This document shows positions 9,800-18,842 of a stretch of 38,692 nucleotides of DNA, in pieces. The notes beneath the pieces are model-generated. The model saw only the letters and a program-made list of their open reading frames with translations, had not been told where the DNA came from and did not search any database. Position numbers and translations under genes: made by a program. The DNA is from an uncultured Prochlorococcus sp. Its GTDB lineage: Bacteria; Cyanobacteriota; Cyanobacteriia; PCC-6307; Cyanobiaceae. Positions within the stretch are counted from its first letter, which is position 1. Each line of letters starts with the position of its first letter. The DNA lies in the NCBI GenBank assembly GCA_902634515.1, contig CACPKH010000012.1, positions 1-38,692 of the forward strand. The letters run 5' to 3'.

Positions 9800-11176
9800 T
9801 TAGTGAGGATCAGATATAGGGAAGAAAATTGTTATTCCACTATCCCTACGACGAGTTAATCTACCTCCAAGACTTTCCAACAATCTTTGTGTAGCAGCTT
9901 GAGTGAGCTGTAAACTGCCTGTATTTGGATTCCAACTCAATACAGTTCCTAAATCAGCATTTTCTTCCAAATCTAAATTTTTTCCACTACTAGGTTTAGA
10001 GCTTTGCCCAATTAATTGAAGTTTTAAACGTGGGCCTGCAGGCCTGAGTTTGAGCAATATCCTTCCACCTGGTTTTAAACCTCTAGAGTTCCTATCAATC
10101 AATCCTCCAAGCATTAATTCCAATCTTTGAGGATCACTTAAAACATGAGGTAAATCTGGTGTTATATCTAATTGCAATTTTAAATTTCTTCTCTCCAGTT
10201 GTTTACCCCATATCTCACAGAGTGTTTCGAGCATCTGTCCTAAATCTGTACTCGCGAGACTTGATTTTTGTGATTCATTTCTCTCAAGTTCTACAGCATT
10301 AAATATCAATCCAAAACGATCTATTTGTTCAGTACACTCAGTATCTATTTCTTTAAGCCTTGAAACTACAACATTAGAAAGATCTTCTCTTCTTAAAATT
10401 GACCTTATCAGAGTTCTAATGGTTGATAAAGGAGTTCTTACTTCATGAGTAATTGCTTCCAATAAAGAAATCTCTCCATTAAATTTTTTAGAAGAATTAC
10501 CCAAGCTTTGGGAGTCAGAAAGAGTCTGAATATTTAAACTTGGAGCTATGCCAGCCAATTTTGAAGATAACAAAGGCCAAAAAAGTTTGGAAAGGTCTTC
10601 ATTAGTTTTCAGTTGTCCAAGTCCAGCTAACAACTCTCTTATTTGATTAGCTTGGGATGAATCTTCACTATCAAGTCTTTGATCTAACATAGTCAACAAA
10701 TCAGTTAATGTTTCAGGGTCACTTCTCATAAGCAAATTACGTTCGCCTGGTTTACCTTGCAAAGCTAAGGCGACTTGAACTTCTGGTGTAATTATCATTA
10801 ATAGGGGGTCAAATCCATCATTTTCTCTCAAAGGAAGTCGATTAAAACTACCTTTATTTAATTTCTTTTCATGTTCAATTGACTTGGAATGTGAAGGTAA
10901 TACAAAGGCAGTGCTTGGGTGATGAAGAGTTGCCAATTCATCTGGGGCCCATACCCATCCATTAAGACGATTTAATAACTTTGACTCATAAAGTGCTGGT
11001 AGTGGCGCGGCAAACCATAGGCCCCTGCTTAGATTCATTTTTAACAAAATTTCTTCTTGCAAAGTATCTAAAGCTGCCCACCATAATCTTCTAACTATTT
11101 GTTCATCCACTCGTCCAGCAGGGACTCCTTCTGCCATTCGCAATTGAATAGAATTAATAGTGACAGTTTTATTCAC
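9800..11176 (-). CDS. Degenerate sensor histidine kinase-like protein
   Basis: A protein of about 458 residues. The first 210 residues have no transmembrane segment and no sensor domain I can name with confidence. An H-box, HEVRTPLSTI, has its phospho-acceptor His at about residue 244, followed by a typical dimerisation helix. The ATPase half is poor: an N-box-like LMLGGLIDRNSRG is present, but the G1 and G2 motifs (DxGxG and GxGxG) are not visible. A late LGGRLTRRRDSGITIFFPI resembles the end of a catalytic domain. It may be a dimer partner or a signal scaffold instead of an active kinase. The start is GTG at 11176, overlapping the TGA of rodA as GTGA; TTG at 11179 is possible. Third in the mrp-rodA run. 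Confidence 0.75.
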   Translation of the reverse strand: MNKTVTINSIQLRMAEGVPAGRVDEQIVRRLWWAALDTLQEEILLKMNLSRGLWFAAPLPALYESKLLNRLNGWVWAPDELATLHHPSTAFVLPSHSKSIEHEKKLNKGSFNRLPLRENDGFDPLLMIITPEVQVALALQGKPGERNLLMRSDPETLTDLLTMLDQRLDSEDSSQANQIRELLAGLGQLKTNEDLSKLFWPLLSSKLAGIAPSLNIQTLSDSQSLGNSSKKFNGEISLLEAITHEVRTPLSTIRTLIRSILRREDLSNVVVSRLKEIDTECTEQIDRFGLIFNAVELERNESQKSSLASTDLGQMLETLCEIWGKQLERRNLKLQLDITPDLPHVLSDPQRLELMLGGLIDRNSRGLKPGGRILLKLRPAGPRLKLQLIGQSSKPSSGKNLDLEENADLGTVLSWNPNTGSLQLTQAATQRLLESLGGRLTRRRDSGITIFFPISDPH

Positions 11177-12444
11177 CAATTTTTATGCAATGATCTTCCT
11201 CTTCGAGCAACAGATAAACACAAACCTAAAGAAGCAAAATTCACTAATAAGGCAGTACGTCCATAGCTCATAAATGGAAGTGGAATTCCTGTTATAGGAC
11301 CTAGCCCTATAGTCATAAAAATATTAACAATAACTTGGAACATGAACATAGTTGCAATGCCTATTACAACTAAAGATTCAAAATCACTATTAGCATCACG
11401 AGCAATTATTATCAGTCTAGAAAGAAAAATAAGAAATAATGTTATTACAAATATGCTTCCTAAAAACCCAGTTTCTTCTCCTAAAGCACTAAAAATAAAA
11501 TCTGTATGCTGTTCAGGAATAAACCTTAATTTAGTTAATTCTCCTTGAAAAAGACCAGTACCGAAAAGTCCTCCTGAACCAATACCAATAGTACTTTGAA
11601 TTAAATGATACCCGCCTCCTAATGGATCTTTTGCAGGGTCAAGAAATAGAATTAAGCGGTCTCTTTGATAATCTTTTAAAATATTAATCCATAACCAAGG
11701 GGTGATAAAAGCAATTAATCCATGAAAGAACATAGTTAAAAAAGTCAAGGTTTTTTTTACAGGCAATGAGCGATAAGCAATACATCCCAACAAAGGAATC
11801 CAAATAAAAAGTACCCAAGGTATGGTTCCCGAGAAAATTGCTGTAAATAATGCAGATAATATTAGAAATCCCCATTCAAATGGCATCCCTGCCCAATAAA
11901 GCATTATTAAAAGAACTGCACCAAAAACCAATGAAGTTCCTAGATCAGGTTGAATAAAAACTAATAACCAAGGAATGGAAATAACAAGAACTGGTTTCCA
12001 GAGATTCAATGGATTATTAAACCTTATTCTTTCAAGAAGAGCAGAAAGTGCAATAATTACAGTGATTTTAGCCATCTCAGAAGGTTGAAAATTAAAACCT
12101 GCAAAACTTAACCAGCGTTGTGCACCCAACGCAGATGTTCCTATAAATTTAACTGCAACAAGAGCTGAAACTGATACTAGATAAAAAGGTATGAGAAAAA
12201 ATCTAATTCTGTCTAGTGGTATCTGTGAAAGAAAATAAGCTAACAAAAAACCAACAAATGCCGTTATCCAATGCTGATACCAACTTGCATAATTAAGTTG
12301 CCTTTGTGTGCTTGAAATTAATAAGCCAGATAAAGCAACTAATAACAAAGGCACAAACCAAAGAACGAATTCATAAACTTTCCATCTTTTAGGTAAAATG
12401 AATAACCTTTTAAGAAAATTAATTTTTCGATTTAAATAAAGCAC
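11173..12444 (-). CDS. rodA: Rod-shape peptidoglycan glycosyltransferase RodA
   Basis: A SEDS-family polytopic membrane protein that polymerises lipid II for side-wall growth with a class B PBP. The 423-residue chain is almost all hydrophobic segments, about ten helices. The loops carry family signatures: GAQRWLSFAGFNFQPSEMAK, the IQPDLGTSLVF segment, PEQHTDFIFSALGEETGF and GLGPITGIPLPFMSYGRTALL. FtsW is the main alternative. Absence of an extended FtsW-like tail and the neighbours favour RodA. The start is GTG at 12444, 7 nt after mrp ends. No nearer start exists. Confidence 0.92.
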   Translation of the reverse strand: MLYLNRKINFLKRLFILPKRWKVYEFVLWFVPLLLVALSGLLISSTQRQLNYASWYQHWITAFVGFLLAYFLSQIPLDRIRFFLIPFYLVSVSALVAVKFIGTSALGAQRWLSFAGFNFQPSEMAKITVIIALSALLERIRFNNPLNLWKPVLVISIPWLLVFIQPDLGTSLVFGAVLLIMLYWAGMPFEWGFLILSALFTAIFSGTIPWVLFIWIPLLGCIAYRSLPVKKTLTFLTMFFHGLIAFITPWLWINILKDYQRDRLILFLDPAKDPLGGGYHLIQSTIGIGSGGLFGTGLFQGELTKLRFIPEQHTDFIFSALGEETGFLGSIFVITLFLIFLSRLIIIARDANSDFESLVVIGIATMFMFQVIVNIFMTIGLGPITGIPLPFMSYGRTALLVNFASLGLCLSVARRGRSLHKNW

Positions 12445-12451
12445 TAATTTT

Positions 12452-13528
12452 TTAGAGATTCACAAAATTACTAGACAAAATTGAAGCAGCCAAAGATTCA
12501 AACGCCTTTGCACTTAAAGAGTCAGGGTATTTACTGACAACTGGCCAGCCTTCATTTCCTCCATCAACAATATTTAACTCCATTGGAATTTTTGCAAGAA
12601 GAGGCACAGAGTTTTCATTTGCAAGTTGAATTCCTCCACCTTTACCAAATAATTCATATTTTTTATTAGGTAAGTCAGGGGGAATAAAAGCCGTCATATT
12701 TTCAATAACTCCGAAAATGGGAATATCCATTTGCTTAAACATTGCTAAACCTCTCCGGGAATCTTGAAGTGAAACCTTCTGAGGAGTTGTAACTATCAAA
12801 ACACCAGAAAGAGGAACTGCCTGCGCAAGAGACAATTGAGCATCACCAGTTCCAGGGGGCATATCAACTATTAAAAAATCCTTTTCTCCCCAACAGGCTT
12901 GATATAAGAACTGTCTAATAATTCCATTCAACATGGGTCCTCGCCAAATAACGGGCTGATCATCATCAATCAAAAAGCCCATTGAAACTAAAGATATGCC
13001 ACAAGATTCTATTGGGAGAATTTTTTGATCCTGGCCACTTCCTGATACATCAGGCAATTCGCTTGCCACTCCGAGCATAATAGGGGTATTGGGTCCATAT
13101 ATATCAGCATCTAATAAACCAACTTTAAATCCCTTTTTAGCAAGGGCACATGCGAGATTTACTGCAACAGTACTTTTGCCTACTCCTCCCTTGCCACTAG
13201 TAACAGCAATAATATTTTTCACACCTTTTATTGCTTGAAGGGGCTTTGTCTCTCCATGGCCAGCTTGACCAATCCCTCCAGATTCAGGCTGGTTTCCAAG
13301 TTCAATTTGTACTTTTTCTATATCATTAAGTTTTGCTAGTAATTCTCTTATCTCATTTGCTATTCGGTCTCTTTGATTTTGAGCAAAACCAGGAAGCTGC
13401 AACCTAACCGTGACACGAGGCGGTTCAACTTTTATTAGGCTCAACCAGCCCAAGGCTAATAGTGATTTACCACTTCCTGAATCTTTCACTGAAGATAAAA
13501 CTTCAATTGCTTCGTCAGTCGTGGTCAT
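12452..13528 (-). CDS. mrp: Mrp/ApbC-type iron-sulfur cluster carrier ATPase
   Basis: The N-terminal 80 residues form a MIP18-like domain. A deviant Walker [11 protein letters not shown] follows at about residues 111-120, then the [12 protein letters not shown] switch and [17 protein letters not shown]. This is the ParA/MinD-related Mrp/ApbC/Nbp35 group, which carries Fe-S clusters between scaffold and apoproteins. The C-terminal CxxC that binds the bridging cluster in E. coli ApbC is replaced by [19 protein letters not shown], with no cysteine. ATG at 13528 is a better start than the TTG at 13537. It leaves 78 bp of shared upstream DNA with divergent hemF. First gene of the mrp-rodA-kinase run. 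Confidence 0.93.
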   Translation of the reverse strand: MTTTDEAIEVLSSVKDSGSGKSLLALGWLSLIKVEPPRVTVRLQLPGFAQNQRDRIANEIRELLAKLNDIEKVQIELGNQPESGGIGQAGHGETKPLQAIKGVKNIIAVTSGKGGVGKSTVAVNLACALAKKGFKVGLLDADIYGPNTPIMLGVASELPDVSGSGQDQKILPIESCGISLVSMGFLIDDDQPVIWRGPMLNGIIRQFLYQACWGEKDFLIVDMPPGTGDAQLSLAQAVPLSGVLIVTTPQKVSLQDSRRGLAMFKQMDIPIFGVIENMTAFIPPDLPNKKYELFGKGGGIQLANENSVPLLAKIPMELNIVDGGNEGWPVVSKYPDSLSAKAFESLAASILSSNFVNL

Positions 13529-13606
13529 AATTTGCAATCTAATATCATTAATCCTAGGAGGGGATTCTGTGACTTAGCCTCAAGAAGAAAATACAGATAT
13601 AAAGCC

Positions 13607-14647
13607 ATGGCATCAACAAACATTGCTAATCCACCGCAAAATTCACGAAAAAGAGCAAAAGATCTTGTGTTAAATCTACAAGATAAGATTTGCCAAGGGC
13701 TCGAAGCTGTTGATAGGAAAGGTGCGTTTGAAGAAGAAAGCTGGAAAAGACCAGAAGGTGGCGGTGGCAGATCAAGAGTTATGCGAGAAGGAAACATATT
13801 TGAACAAGCTGGGGTAAATTTTTCTGAGGTAGAAGGGAAAGAATTACCACCATCAATAATTAACCAAAGGCCTGAAGCAAAAGGACATGAATGGTATGCG
13901 ACAGGCACTTCAATGGTCCTACATCCAAGAAGTCCATATATCCCAACGGTTCATTTGAATTATCGCTACTTTGAAGCAGGGCCAGTTTGGTGGTTTGGAG
14001 GAGGAGCAGATTTAACCCCTTACTATCCATACTTAAGTGATACTAGGCATTTTCATCGGACACTTCAGCAAGCTTGCGATTCAATCAATCCAAGTCTTCA
14101 TAAAATCTTCAAACCATGGTGTGACGAATATTTCTTTCTCAAGCATCGCAATGAAACCAGAGGTGTTGGAGGCATTTTCTTTGATTATCAAGATGGTTCT
14201 GGAAAGGTATACAAAGGTCAAAATCCAAATGGTGAAGCTGCAAATATTGCTGGAAAACTAGGAAATCTAGAAATGAACTGGGAAGAAATCTTCTCTTTAG
14301 CAAAAGCCTGCGGAGAAGCTTTTTTACCTTCATATATTCCAATTATCGAAAAAAGAAAAGATCAGAATTACGGCGACAAAGAAAGACAATTTCAACTTTA
14401 TCGGCGTGGAAGATATGTAGAGTTCAATCTTGTATGGGACAGGGGCACAATATTTGGTTTACAAACCAATGGCAGAACAGAATCAATTTTGATGTCTTTA
14501 CCTCCACTCGCAAGGTGGGAATATGGTTTTCAAGCAAATGATGGGTCAAGAGAAAAACTTTTAACAGATTTATTTACAAAGCCTCAAGATTGGTTTAAAG
14601 ATGAGACTTTGGAAGAAAAATGTCACCCTTTTCACGCTGTGGATTAA
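13607..14647 (+). CDS. hemF: Oxygen-dependent coproporphyrinogen III oxidase
   Basis: The enzyme converts coproporphyrinogen III to protoporphyrinogen IX with O2, on the route to heme, chlorophyll and bilins. It shows the family blocks [64 protein letters not shown] and [20 protein letters not shown]. The frame is open from 13532, but the ATG at 13607 ([11 protein letters not shown]) fits family length (346 residues), and the upstream 25 codons look noncoding. The 3' end overlaps the convergent amidase-like gene by 53 bp. Its product feeds the ho1-pebAB operon elsewhere in this window. Confidence 0.97.
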   Translation: MASTNIANPPQNSRKRAKDLVLNLQDKICQGLEAVDRKGAFEEESWKRPEGGGGRSRVMREGNIFEQAGVNFSEVEGKELPPSIINQRPEAKGHEWYATGTSMVLHPRSPYIPTVHLNYRYFEAGPVWWFGGGADLTPYYPYLSDTRHFHRTLQQACDSINPSLHKIFKPWCDEYFFLKHRNETRGVGGIFFDYQDGSGKVYKGQNPNGEAANIAGKLGNLEMNWEEIFSLAKACGEAFLPSYIPIIEKRKDQNYGDKERQFQLYRRGRYVEFNLVWDRGTIFGLQTNGRTESILMSLPPLARWEYGFQANDGSREKLLTDLFTKPQDWFKDETLEEKCHPFHAVD

Positions 14648-15422
14648 AAGAAGTTTTTTGATTAATGCCATGCAAAATAGAATCTACTATTTCAATTGAT
14701 ATTTGTTGAATAATCTTTTTTCTAGTATTAGTATTTCTTAAGTTTGCTTCAAGATTGCCCTCTAATTTACCAATTTCTAAAATTCTAATCTGTCTTCTAG
14801 GGCCACCTAATCCACCGCGAAAAAAAAGAGGATATCTGCCGAACTTTCTAGCAAGGGATTCATCAATATGATTTAAATTCATAGAAACAGGAGGAATTAA
14901 TCCAGATCCAAAACCATACTCTCCATAAGAATCAAAATGAATTTCTAAAGGATAGCCTCCATTTTTTGCAAAATTAGCACCTACTGACCAATTAGTTCTT
15001 TTATCATTTTCATCAATAATTGTTCTTAACTCAGGATCATAAAAACTAATATTGAGACCTCTTTCTTTTCCTAATTTAACAATTTCTTTGCATACTTTTA
15101 AATTCCAAAAAAGTTCGTCTGTAATGCTTTTATCCATTGGCTTTAAACCTTTTAAAGAAACAGCCTCTCCAGAAGTACCTGAACCTGAAATTCCTTGAGA
15201 GTCTGCATGACCTGCCAAGATAAGTATTGGCAAGTTTTTAGAAACAACTCTATTGCCAAACCAAATACTTTTATTAATATTTCTTGGATTTAAAGTAAAG
15301 ATTTTTTGAGAGATCTGATTAGACTTAACTTTTTCTTGAAATATAACGAAGTAAAAAGAAAAATTGAAACCTAAAATAAAAAGTAAAAGAATATTTTTAA
15401 AAATTAAATATCTATTAAACAT
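14595..15422 (-). CDS. Membrane-anchored amidase-like protein (divergent N-acetylmuramoyl-L-alanine amidase fold)
   Basis: A 275-residue protein that starts with a hydrophobic segment at about residues 9-28, which is an uncleaved anchor or a signal peptide. The rest reads as a distant relative of Zn-dependent Amidase_3 enzymes: [12 protein letters not shown] near residue 70 (His in place of the PGHGG His), [11 protein letters not shown] (matching the SIHxN block) and [17 protein letters not shown] (matching the ExGFLxN block). The predicted action is peptide-stem removal from peptidoglycan outside the membrane. The motif match is by eye and the glycines differ, so substrate and activity are uncertain. 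Its last 53 bp overlap the end of hemF on the other strand. Confidence 0.6.
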   Translation of the reverse strand: MFNRYLIFKNILLLFILGFNFSFYFVIFQEKVKSNQISQKIFTLNPRNINKSIWFGNRVVSKNLPILILAGHADSQGISGSGTSGEAVSLKGLKPMDKSITDELFWNLKVCKEIVKLGKERGLNISFYDPELRTIIDENDKRTNWSVGANFAKNGGYPLEIHFDSYGEYGFGSGLIPPVSMNLNHIDESLARKFGRYPLFFRGGLGGPRRQIRILEIGKLEGNLEANLRNTNTRKKIIQQISIEIVDSILHGINQKTSFNPQREKGDIFLPKSHL

Positions 15423-15430
15423 AAATCAAT

Positions 15431-15985
15431 TTAGATAGGTGATGAAAGTAAAGATCCATCACTTTTTAACTTCAAAGTCTTGCCAAGTTCTATTTCTAGG
15501 GCAATCAATTCATCTCTATGAGCTCTAACTCGCAAAACAGTATTGGATTTCTCCCCTGAACTTAATAACTTAAGCTCAACTGACTCGGTTCTTAAAGCTT
15601 TTCTTCTATAAAAAATACCTGCGAATGGACCAAGATTAATTAATAGCAAAGGCCACCAATCAAGTTTCGGGAACAATTGCACTAGAACTAAACCCAAGCA
15701 GCATCCACCTAGTCCACATAATACCGATAAAAAAAATGCAAGTGGTTTGCTGTATGAAACATTTCCATTGAAACAGAGAATTTTTTGATCTGCATCTCCT
15801 CCTTCCATTTTCCAACCTCGTTCTTCAAGCCAATTACTAATGCCATTAAGGACTTCCAAAGGTGGTAATGGAGAAGCAACATCTACAATAGTTGTTCTAT
15901 CTTTACTTGCTGCACGTAAAAAGAATGCTAAACCTATTGCTAGCAATATTGTCAATACAAAAGTGGATGTGTATGAAGCTTGCAT
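15431..15985 (-). CDS. CCB2/CCB4-like cofactor assembly of complex C subunit B
   Basis: A 184-residue membrane protein: one N-terminal helix (about residues 7-25), a soluble stretch, two closely spaced helices (about residues 83-125, rich in Gly and Cys: LSVLCGLGGCCLGLVLV) and a soluble C-terminal domain. This layout and the text around PPLEVLNGISNWLEERGWKM resemble the cyanobacterial/plastid CCB2/CCB4 family. In algae and plants those proteins help attach heme ci to cytochrome b6 of the b6f complex. The function here is inferred from family resemblance. It lies 8 nt upstream of the amidase-like gene, probably in one transcript. Confidence 0.7.
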   Translation of the reverse strand: MQASYTSTFVLTILLAIGLAFFLRAASKDRTTIVDVASPLPPLEVLNGISNWLEERGWKMEGGDADQKILCFNGNVSYSKPLAFFLSVLCGLGGCCLGLVLVQLFPKLDWWPLLLINLGPFAGIFYRRKALRTESVELKLLSSGEKSNTVLRVRAHRDELIALEIELGKTLKLKSDGSLLSSPI

Positions 15986-16205
15986 CTAAATTATCAAGTC
16001 AGATAACTAAAAAAGATATATATATCAATATTAAAGATTAAAAACAAATAAGTGCCATAAAAATCATAAGTTTTGGCATTCTTAATAAAGAAACTAAATT
16101 TTCATATGATAATTGTAAAAACCATCTCGAATGCACTCATAAAGTAACATTAATTATGAAAAGAAAGAATTCTTTCCTCTAATACGTACAAAACCAAATC
16201 TAATT

Positions 16206-16850
16206 ATGTCCAATACAACTTCATCACCAAAAAGCTTTCACATTTTTGACAAAGACCTTGACGAAGTTACATCCAAAAGATTTGGTGTAAAAAAAATCCT
16301 AGCAGTTGATACTGAAGCAATGGGACTTATTCATGGAAGAGACAGGCTATGCCTTGTGCAAATTTGTGATGAAGAAGATAATGTGGCATGTATAAAAATT
16401 GAACAAGGTCAGAATTTAGCGCCAAGGTTAAAGGAATTAATGGAAAATACTAATATCGAAAAGGTCTTTCATTTTGCTAGATTTGATGTTGCAGCACTAT
16501 CTAGCAATCTCAAAATTAAGGTTAATCCAATCTTTTGTACGAAAATTGCAAGCAAATTAGGAAGAACATATAGCCCTAGGCATGGATTGAAAGAAGTCAT
16601 TTTAGAATTGGTGAAAGTCGAGCTTGATAAGCAAGCTCAAAGTAGTGACTGGGGTAATAGTCAAAATCTTTCAGACCAACAATTATCTTATGCAGCTAAT
16701 GATGTTCGATATCTTATAAAAGCAAAAGAGAAGCTTGAGAATATGCTCAAACGAGAAAGTAGATGGGATTTAGCTAAGAAGTGTTTTCAATGCATACCTG
16801 TTATGTCTGAATTAGATATCCATCGTTTTGGGAATATCTTTGAACATTAG
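16206..16850 (+). CDS. rnd: Ribonuclease D-like 3'-5' exonuclease (no HRDC domain)
   Basis: A DEDDy exonuclease of 214 residues. Exo I is VDTEAMG (Asp35, Glu37), Exo II is HFARFDV (Asp94), and Exo III is SYAANDVRYL with the diagnostic Tyr162 and Asp166. E. coli RNase D is about 375 residues and has two C-terminal HRDC domains; here the protein ends soon after the exonuclease core. It probably trims 3' ends of tRNA precursors or other structured RNAs. It stands alone, facing the small gene at 16863. A 14-bp perfect palindrome, GAAAGAATTCTTTC, lies 30 bp upstream of the ATG. Confidence 0.88.
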   Translation: MSNTTSSPKSFHIFDKDLDEVTSKRFGVKKILAVDTEAMGLIHGRDRLCLVQICDEEDNVACIKIEQGQNLAPRLKELMENTNIEKVFHFARFDVAALSSNLKIKVNPIFCTKIASKLGRTYSPRHGLKEVILELVKVELDKQAQSSDWGNSQNLSDQQLSYAANDVRYLIKAKEKLENMLKRESRWDLAKKCFQCIPVMSELDIHRFGNIFEH

Positions 16851-16862
16851 AAAATATTCAAA

Positions 16863-17132
16863 TTAATCTTCTACTAAGAAATTTTCTTCCTCAGCAAGAG
16901 CTTTTAATAAGTTGTCCAATTGATTACTCATAGTTCCATCATTTTTAGCTTCTATAGACTTTGCCTTCTTCAAGAGAGACTCTGCTATCTGTTTTCTAGA
17001 AGAAACATCTTTAGCACCTTCTTTTGCAGCTGCAATATCAATCTTCTTAGTAGCAGCTGCAATGCTGATGCTTAAACAAGAAGCAAGTTCAGCACATATC
17101 TTTAAATAATCGTGTTCTTTAATGCCTGCCAT
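16863..17132 (-). CDS. Small helical conserved protein, unknown function
   Basis: An 89-residue protein starting at ATG 17132 (MAGIKEHDYLKICAELASCLS); the longer frame opens with TTG at 17141. It is rich in Ala, Lys and Glu and almost fully helical by composition, with SISIAAATKKIDIAAAKEGA followed by an acidic tail (EEENFLVED). No membrane segment. I do not recognise it. It follows the LpxB-like gene with 13 nt between, so it may share its message, and it faces rnd with a 12-bp gap. Confidence 0.7.
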   Translation of the reverse strand: MAGIKEHDYLKICAELASCLSISIAAATKKIDIAAAKEGAKDVSSRKQIAESLLKKAKSIEAKNDGTMSNQLDNLLKALAEEENFLVED

Positions 17133-17145
17133 ATGTAACAAGTGT

Positions 17146-18354
17146 TCAACTATCTATTAATGACTCTAAAACATTAGAGGCTATAGCAATACTTCCTCCG
17201 GATACACCCATACGTCTTGATCCAAGAATAGATAACTTTTTTCGAAATTGATTATTTCGAAAAAGGAATTCAACACGTAAAGCTAGTTGTTTTGGGTTAT
17301 TGCATGGGATCACTGCTCCACCAAGTAATCGACTCTGTCTGATAGCAAAGGACTTTGTAAATTGTGGACCTTTACCGGGCAAGGAAACGCAAGGTACTCC
17401 ACAACCAACTAACTGTTCAGTTGCTGTTCCAGCATTCGCTAATCCAACTTCAGCTAAAGATGTCCATTCATCAAACCTACCAATACCAATAAACAAATGA
17501 TAAATTCCTCTTGTCCAAAATGATTCAGCTTTTATTAGATCATCTATAGATTTCGCAAATCCTAATTCAATTAAAATATCTTCAATATCATTCAAAGTTG
17601 TTTCAGAACCAAGCGCCACAAATACCACTACTGTCCTATTACTTCTAATTTCTAAAACTGCTTTCATTAAACGTCTGAAATTATCAAAAGCTTCAGGAGT
17701 TCGACTTCCACATAGCAATAAAATCCTGCTCTTAGTCTTGTATTCCGTTGGACATGATATTTTCTTAAATCCATCCATCATAGGATTTCCAAAAGCTAAT
17801 GCTTCTACACCTTTTCTTCTCAGACCTCTAGCAGTTAACTTATCTCTTACACCTACTATCTTGCACCTTTTAGATCTCATCAAACACCATTCCCAATATT
17901 CCCACTCAGTTCGTTTTAATCGATGATAATAATCACTCAATAACATTCCATATGAAGTAGTCCAGGTGTAATCGCTCTTAGGTGTCCCAATGAAAGAAAA
18001 TGATGTTCCACTACACCATGCAAAAAACAATGGGAGCAAGTCTCCTATAGCAAGAATGACTCTGCCCTTAGATGATGCTGACCTAACATAAACCCAGTGC
18101 TTCCAAGCAACCTGAAAGACCCCTGCAAAAATATCAGCAATCAATCCCCTAAGACTTTGATTACTAAAACCACCACTAGGTAAGGCTAATGAAGGACCAA
18201 TTTTATTAAGCCATTCTTGAGAAATTAAATTGTTAAAAGCATTCCCTTCTCCTACCAAAGGAAGCACTTCAATCTTTAAATCAGGCCTTTGGTCATGTAA
18301 GGCCTCTATTATGCGCAAAGCAATCAAATCCTCTCCATGACCATTTGAGATCAC
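17146..18354 (-). CDS. LpxB-like glycosyltransferase (lipid-A-disaccharide synthase-related)
   Basis: About 402 residues. It starts ISNGHGEDLIALRIIEAL, the Gly-rich N-terminal loop of the LpxB-related group found across cyanobacteria. It ends with typical GT-B donor-side features: LLLCGSRTPEAF, EVGLANAGTATEQLVGCGVPCVSLPGKGPQF. The acceptor is unknown, and its role in lipid A is not proven in these organisms. The open frame runs to 18543, but that part is the reverse of tRNA-Cys and cannot be coding. No ATG lies between the tRNA and GHGED. GTG at 18354 is the first standard start; a rare ATC or ATT a few codons upstream is possible. Confidence 0.82.
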   Translation of the reverse strand: MISNGHGEDLIALRIIEALHDQRPDLKIEVLPLVGEGNAFNNLISQEWLNKIGPSLALPSGGFSNQSLRGLIADIFAGVFQVAWKHWVYVRSASSKGRVILAIGDLLPLFFAWCSGTSFSFIGTPKSDYTWTTSYGMLLSDYYHRLKRTEWEYWEWCLMRSKRCKIVGVRDKLTARGLRRKGVEALAFGNPMMDGFKKISCPTEYKTKSRILLLCGSRTPEAFDNFRRLMKAVLEIRSNRTVVVFVALGSETTLNDIEDILIELGFAKSIDDLIKAESFWTRGIYHLFIGIGRFDEWTSLAEVGLANAGTATEQLVGCGVPCVSLPGKGPQFTKSFAIRQSRLLGGAVIPCNNPKQLALRVEFLFRNNQFRKKLSILGSRRMGVSGGSIAIASNVLESLIDS

Positions 18355-18414
18355 TAAAAGAGTTTGATTCTCATTGCTGATACTATCGGCAATAGTAAAA
18401 TTTTTACTTAAATC

Positions 18415-18485
18415 GGCGGCATGGCCAAGTGGTAAGGCAGAGGATTGCAAATCCTTTATCCCCAGTTCGAATCTGGGTGCCGCCT
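18415..18485 (+). tRNA. tRNA-Cys (anticodon GCA)
   Basis: A 71-nt cloverleaf: acceptor GGCGGCA/TGCCGCC with discriminator T, D-arm GCC...GGC, anticodon stem GAGGA/TCCTT around TTGCAAA (anticodon GCA), T-arm CCCAG-TTCGAAT-CTGGG. CCA is not encoded. It is followed at once by a T-rich run (TTTTTCTTTTTTCT) that could end transcription. The reverse strand across it is open, which falsely extends the neighbouring glycosyltransferase frame. Confidence 0.97.
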
Positions 18486-18781
18486 TTTTCTTTTTTCTCC
18501 AGATCAACTGTAGAAACTCAATTATAAGATCTCTCTTTCTCATGTAGATTTCCGAGATGTTCTATATAGAAAATAGGATATGACAACGATCTGGTTAATG
18601 AAAGCCAGCTCAAATCTAGGTACCGTTTTTAACAATCTTCTCCAAGGGCTATACCCTAACCTTCACAATTGCTATTGGATGCTAGAGGAATTTCAAACGC
18701 AATTCAGTAAAACACTTTTTATTCCACTCAATATTTTCATATCGTTAAGACAAAACCAAAAAACTTCTATAAAAAAGGAAG
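18486..18781. other. Gene-poor stretch between tRNA-Cys and the small RNA candidate
   Basis: About 300 bp. A 74-codon frame on the plus strand (18580-18804, MTTIWLMKASSNLG...) is the only notable opening. It has no recognisable family, and its stop lies inside the hairpin of the small RNA candidate on the other strand, so I consider it probably noncoding. The region next to the tRNA is T-rich. No other feature seen. Confidence 0.5.
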
Positions 18782-18811
18782 AAAAAGGCGCCCTCAACGA
18801 GTAGCGCCTTT
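18782..18811 (-). terminator. Intrinsic terminator of the small RNA
   Basis: On the reverse strand AAAGGCGC pairs with GCGCCTTT (18804-18811 with 18784-18791) around a 12-nt loop and is followed by TTTTTC. On the forward strand the U-tract is only TTTA, so the reverse orientation is favoured. Confidence 0.7.
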
Positions 18812-18836
18812 ATGGACAAGTGTGTGAGGAGTGTCC
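18782..18836 (-). ncRNA. Candidate Yfr-type cyanobacterial small RNA
   Basis: The reverse strand gives a compact transcript of about 55 nt. Hairpin 1 has stem GGACA/TGTCC (18832-18836 with 18814-18818) and displays the loop CTCCTCACACACT. Hairpin 2 is AAAGGCGC...GCGCCTTT with a 12-nt loop, followed by TTTTTC, a good intrinsic terminator. A TATAGT box 7 nt upstream would start transcription at the first G of hairpin 1. The loop contains the CUCCUCACAC core that is ultraconserved in Yfr1. The Yfr2 family is described as carrying a near-complementary motif. The locus is not next to guaB/trxA, the usual Yfr1 site, so a family name is not assigned. Confidence 0.65.
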
Positions 18837-18842
18837 TTTATT

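Noticed and set aside
13525-13908. 127-codon frame opposite hemF
   Set aside because: It runs antisense through conserved hemF codons and has no family features.
16163-16176. Perfect palindrome GAAAGAATTCTTTC upstream of rnd
   Set aside because: Such AT-rich palindromes arise often by chance at this base composition, and there is no second copy or promoter in register.
18415-18543. N-terminal extension of the LpxB-like frame (about 60 residues)
   Set aside because: It is the reverse of tRNA-Cys plus spacer; the frame is open only by chance.
18580-18804. 74-codon plus-strand frame after tRNA-Cys
   Set aside because: No family, no ribosome binding site, and its end lies within the small RNA terminator. 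Kept only as a note in the gene-poor stretch.
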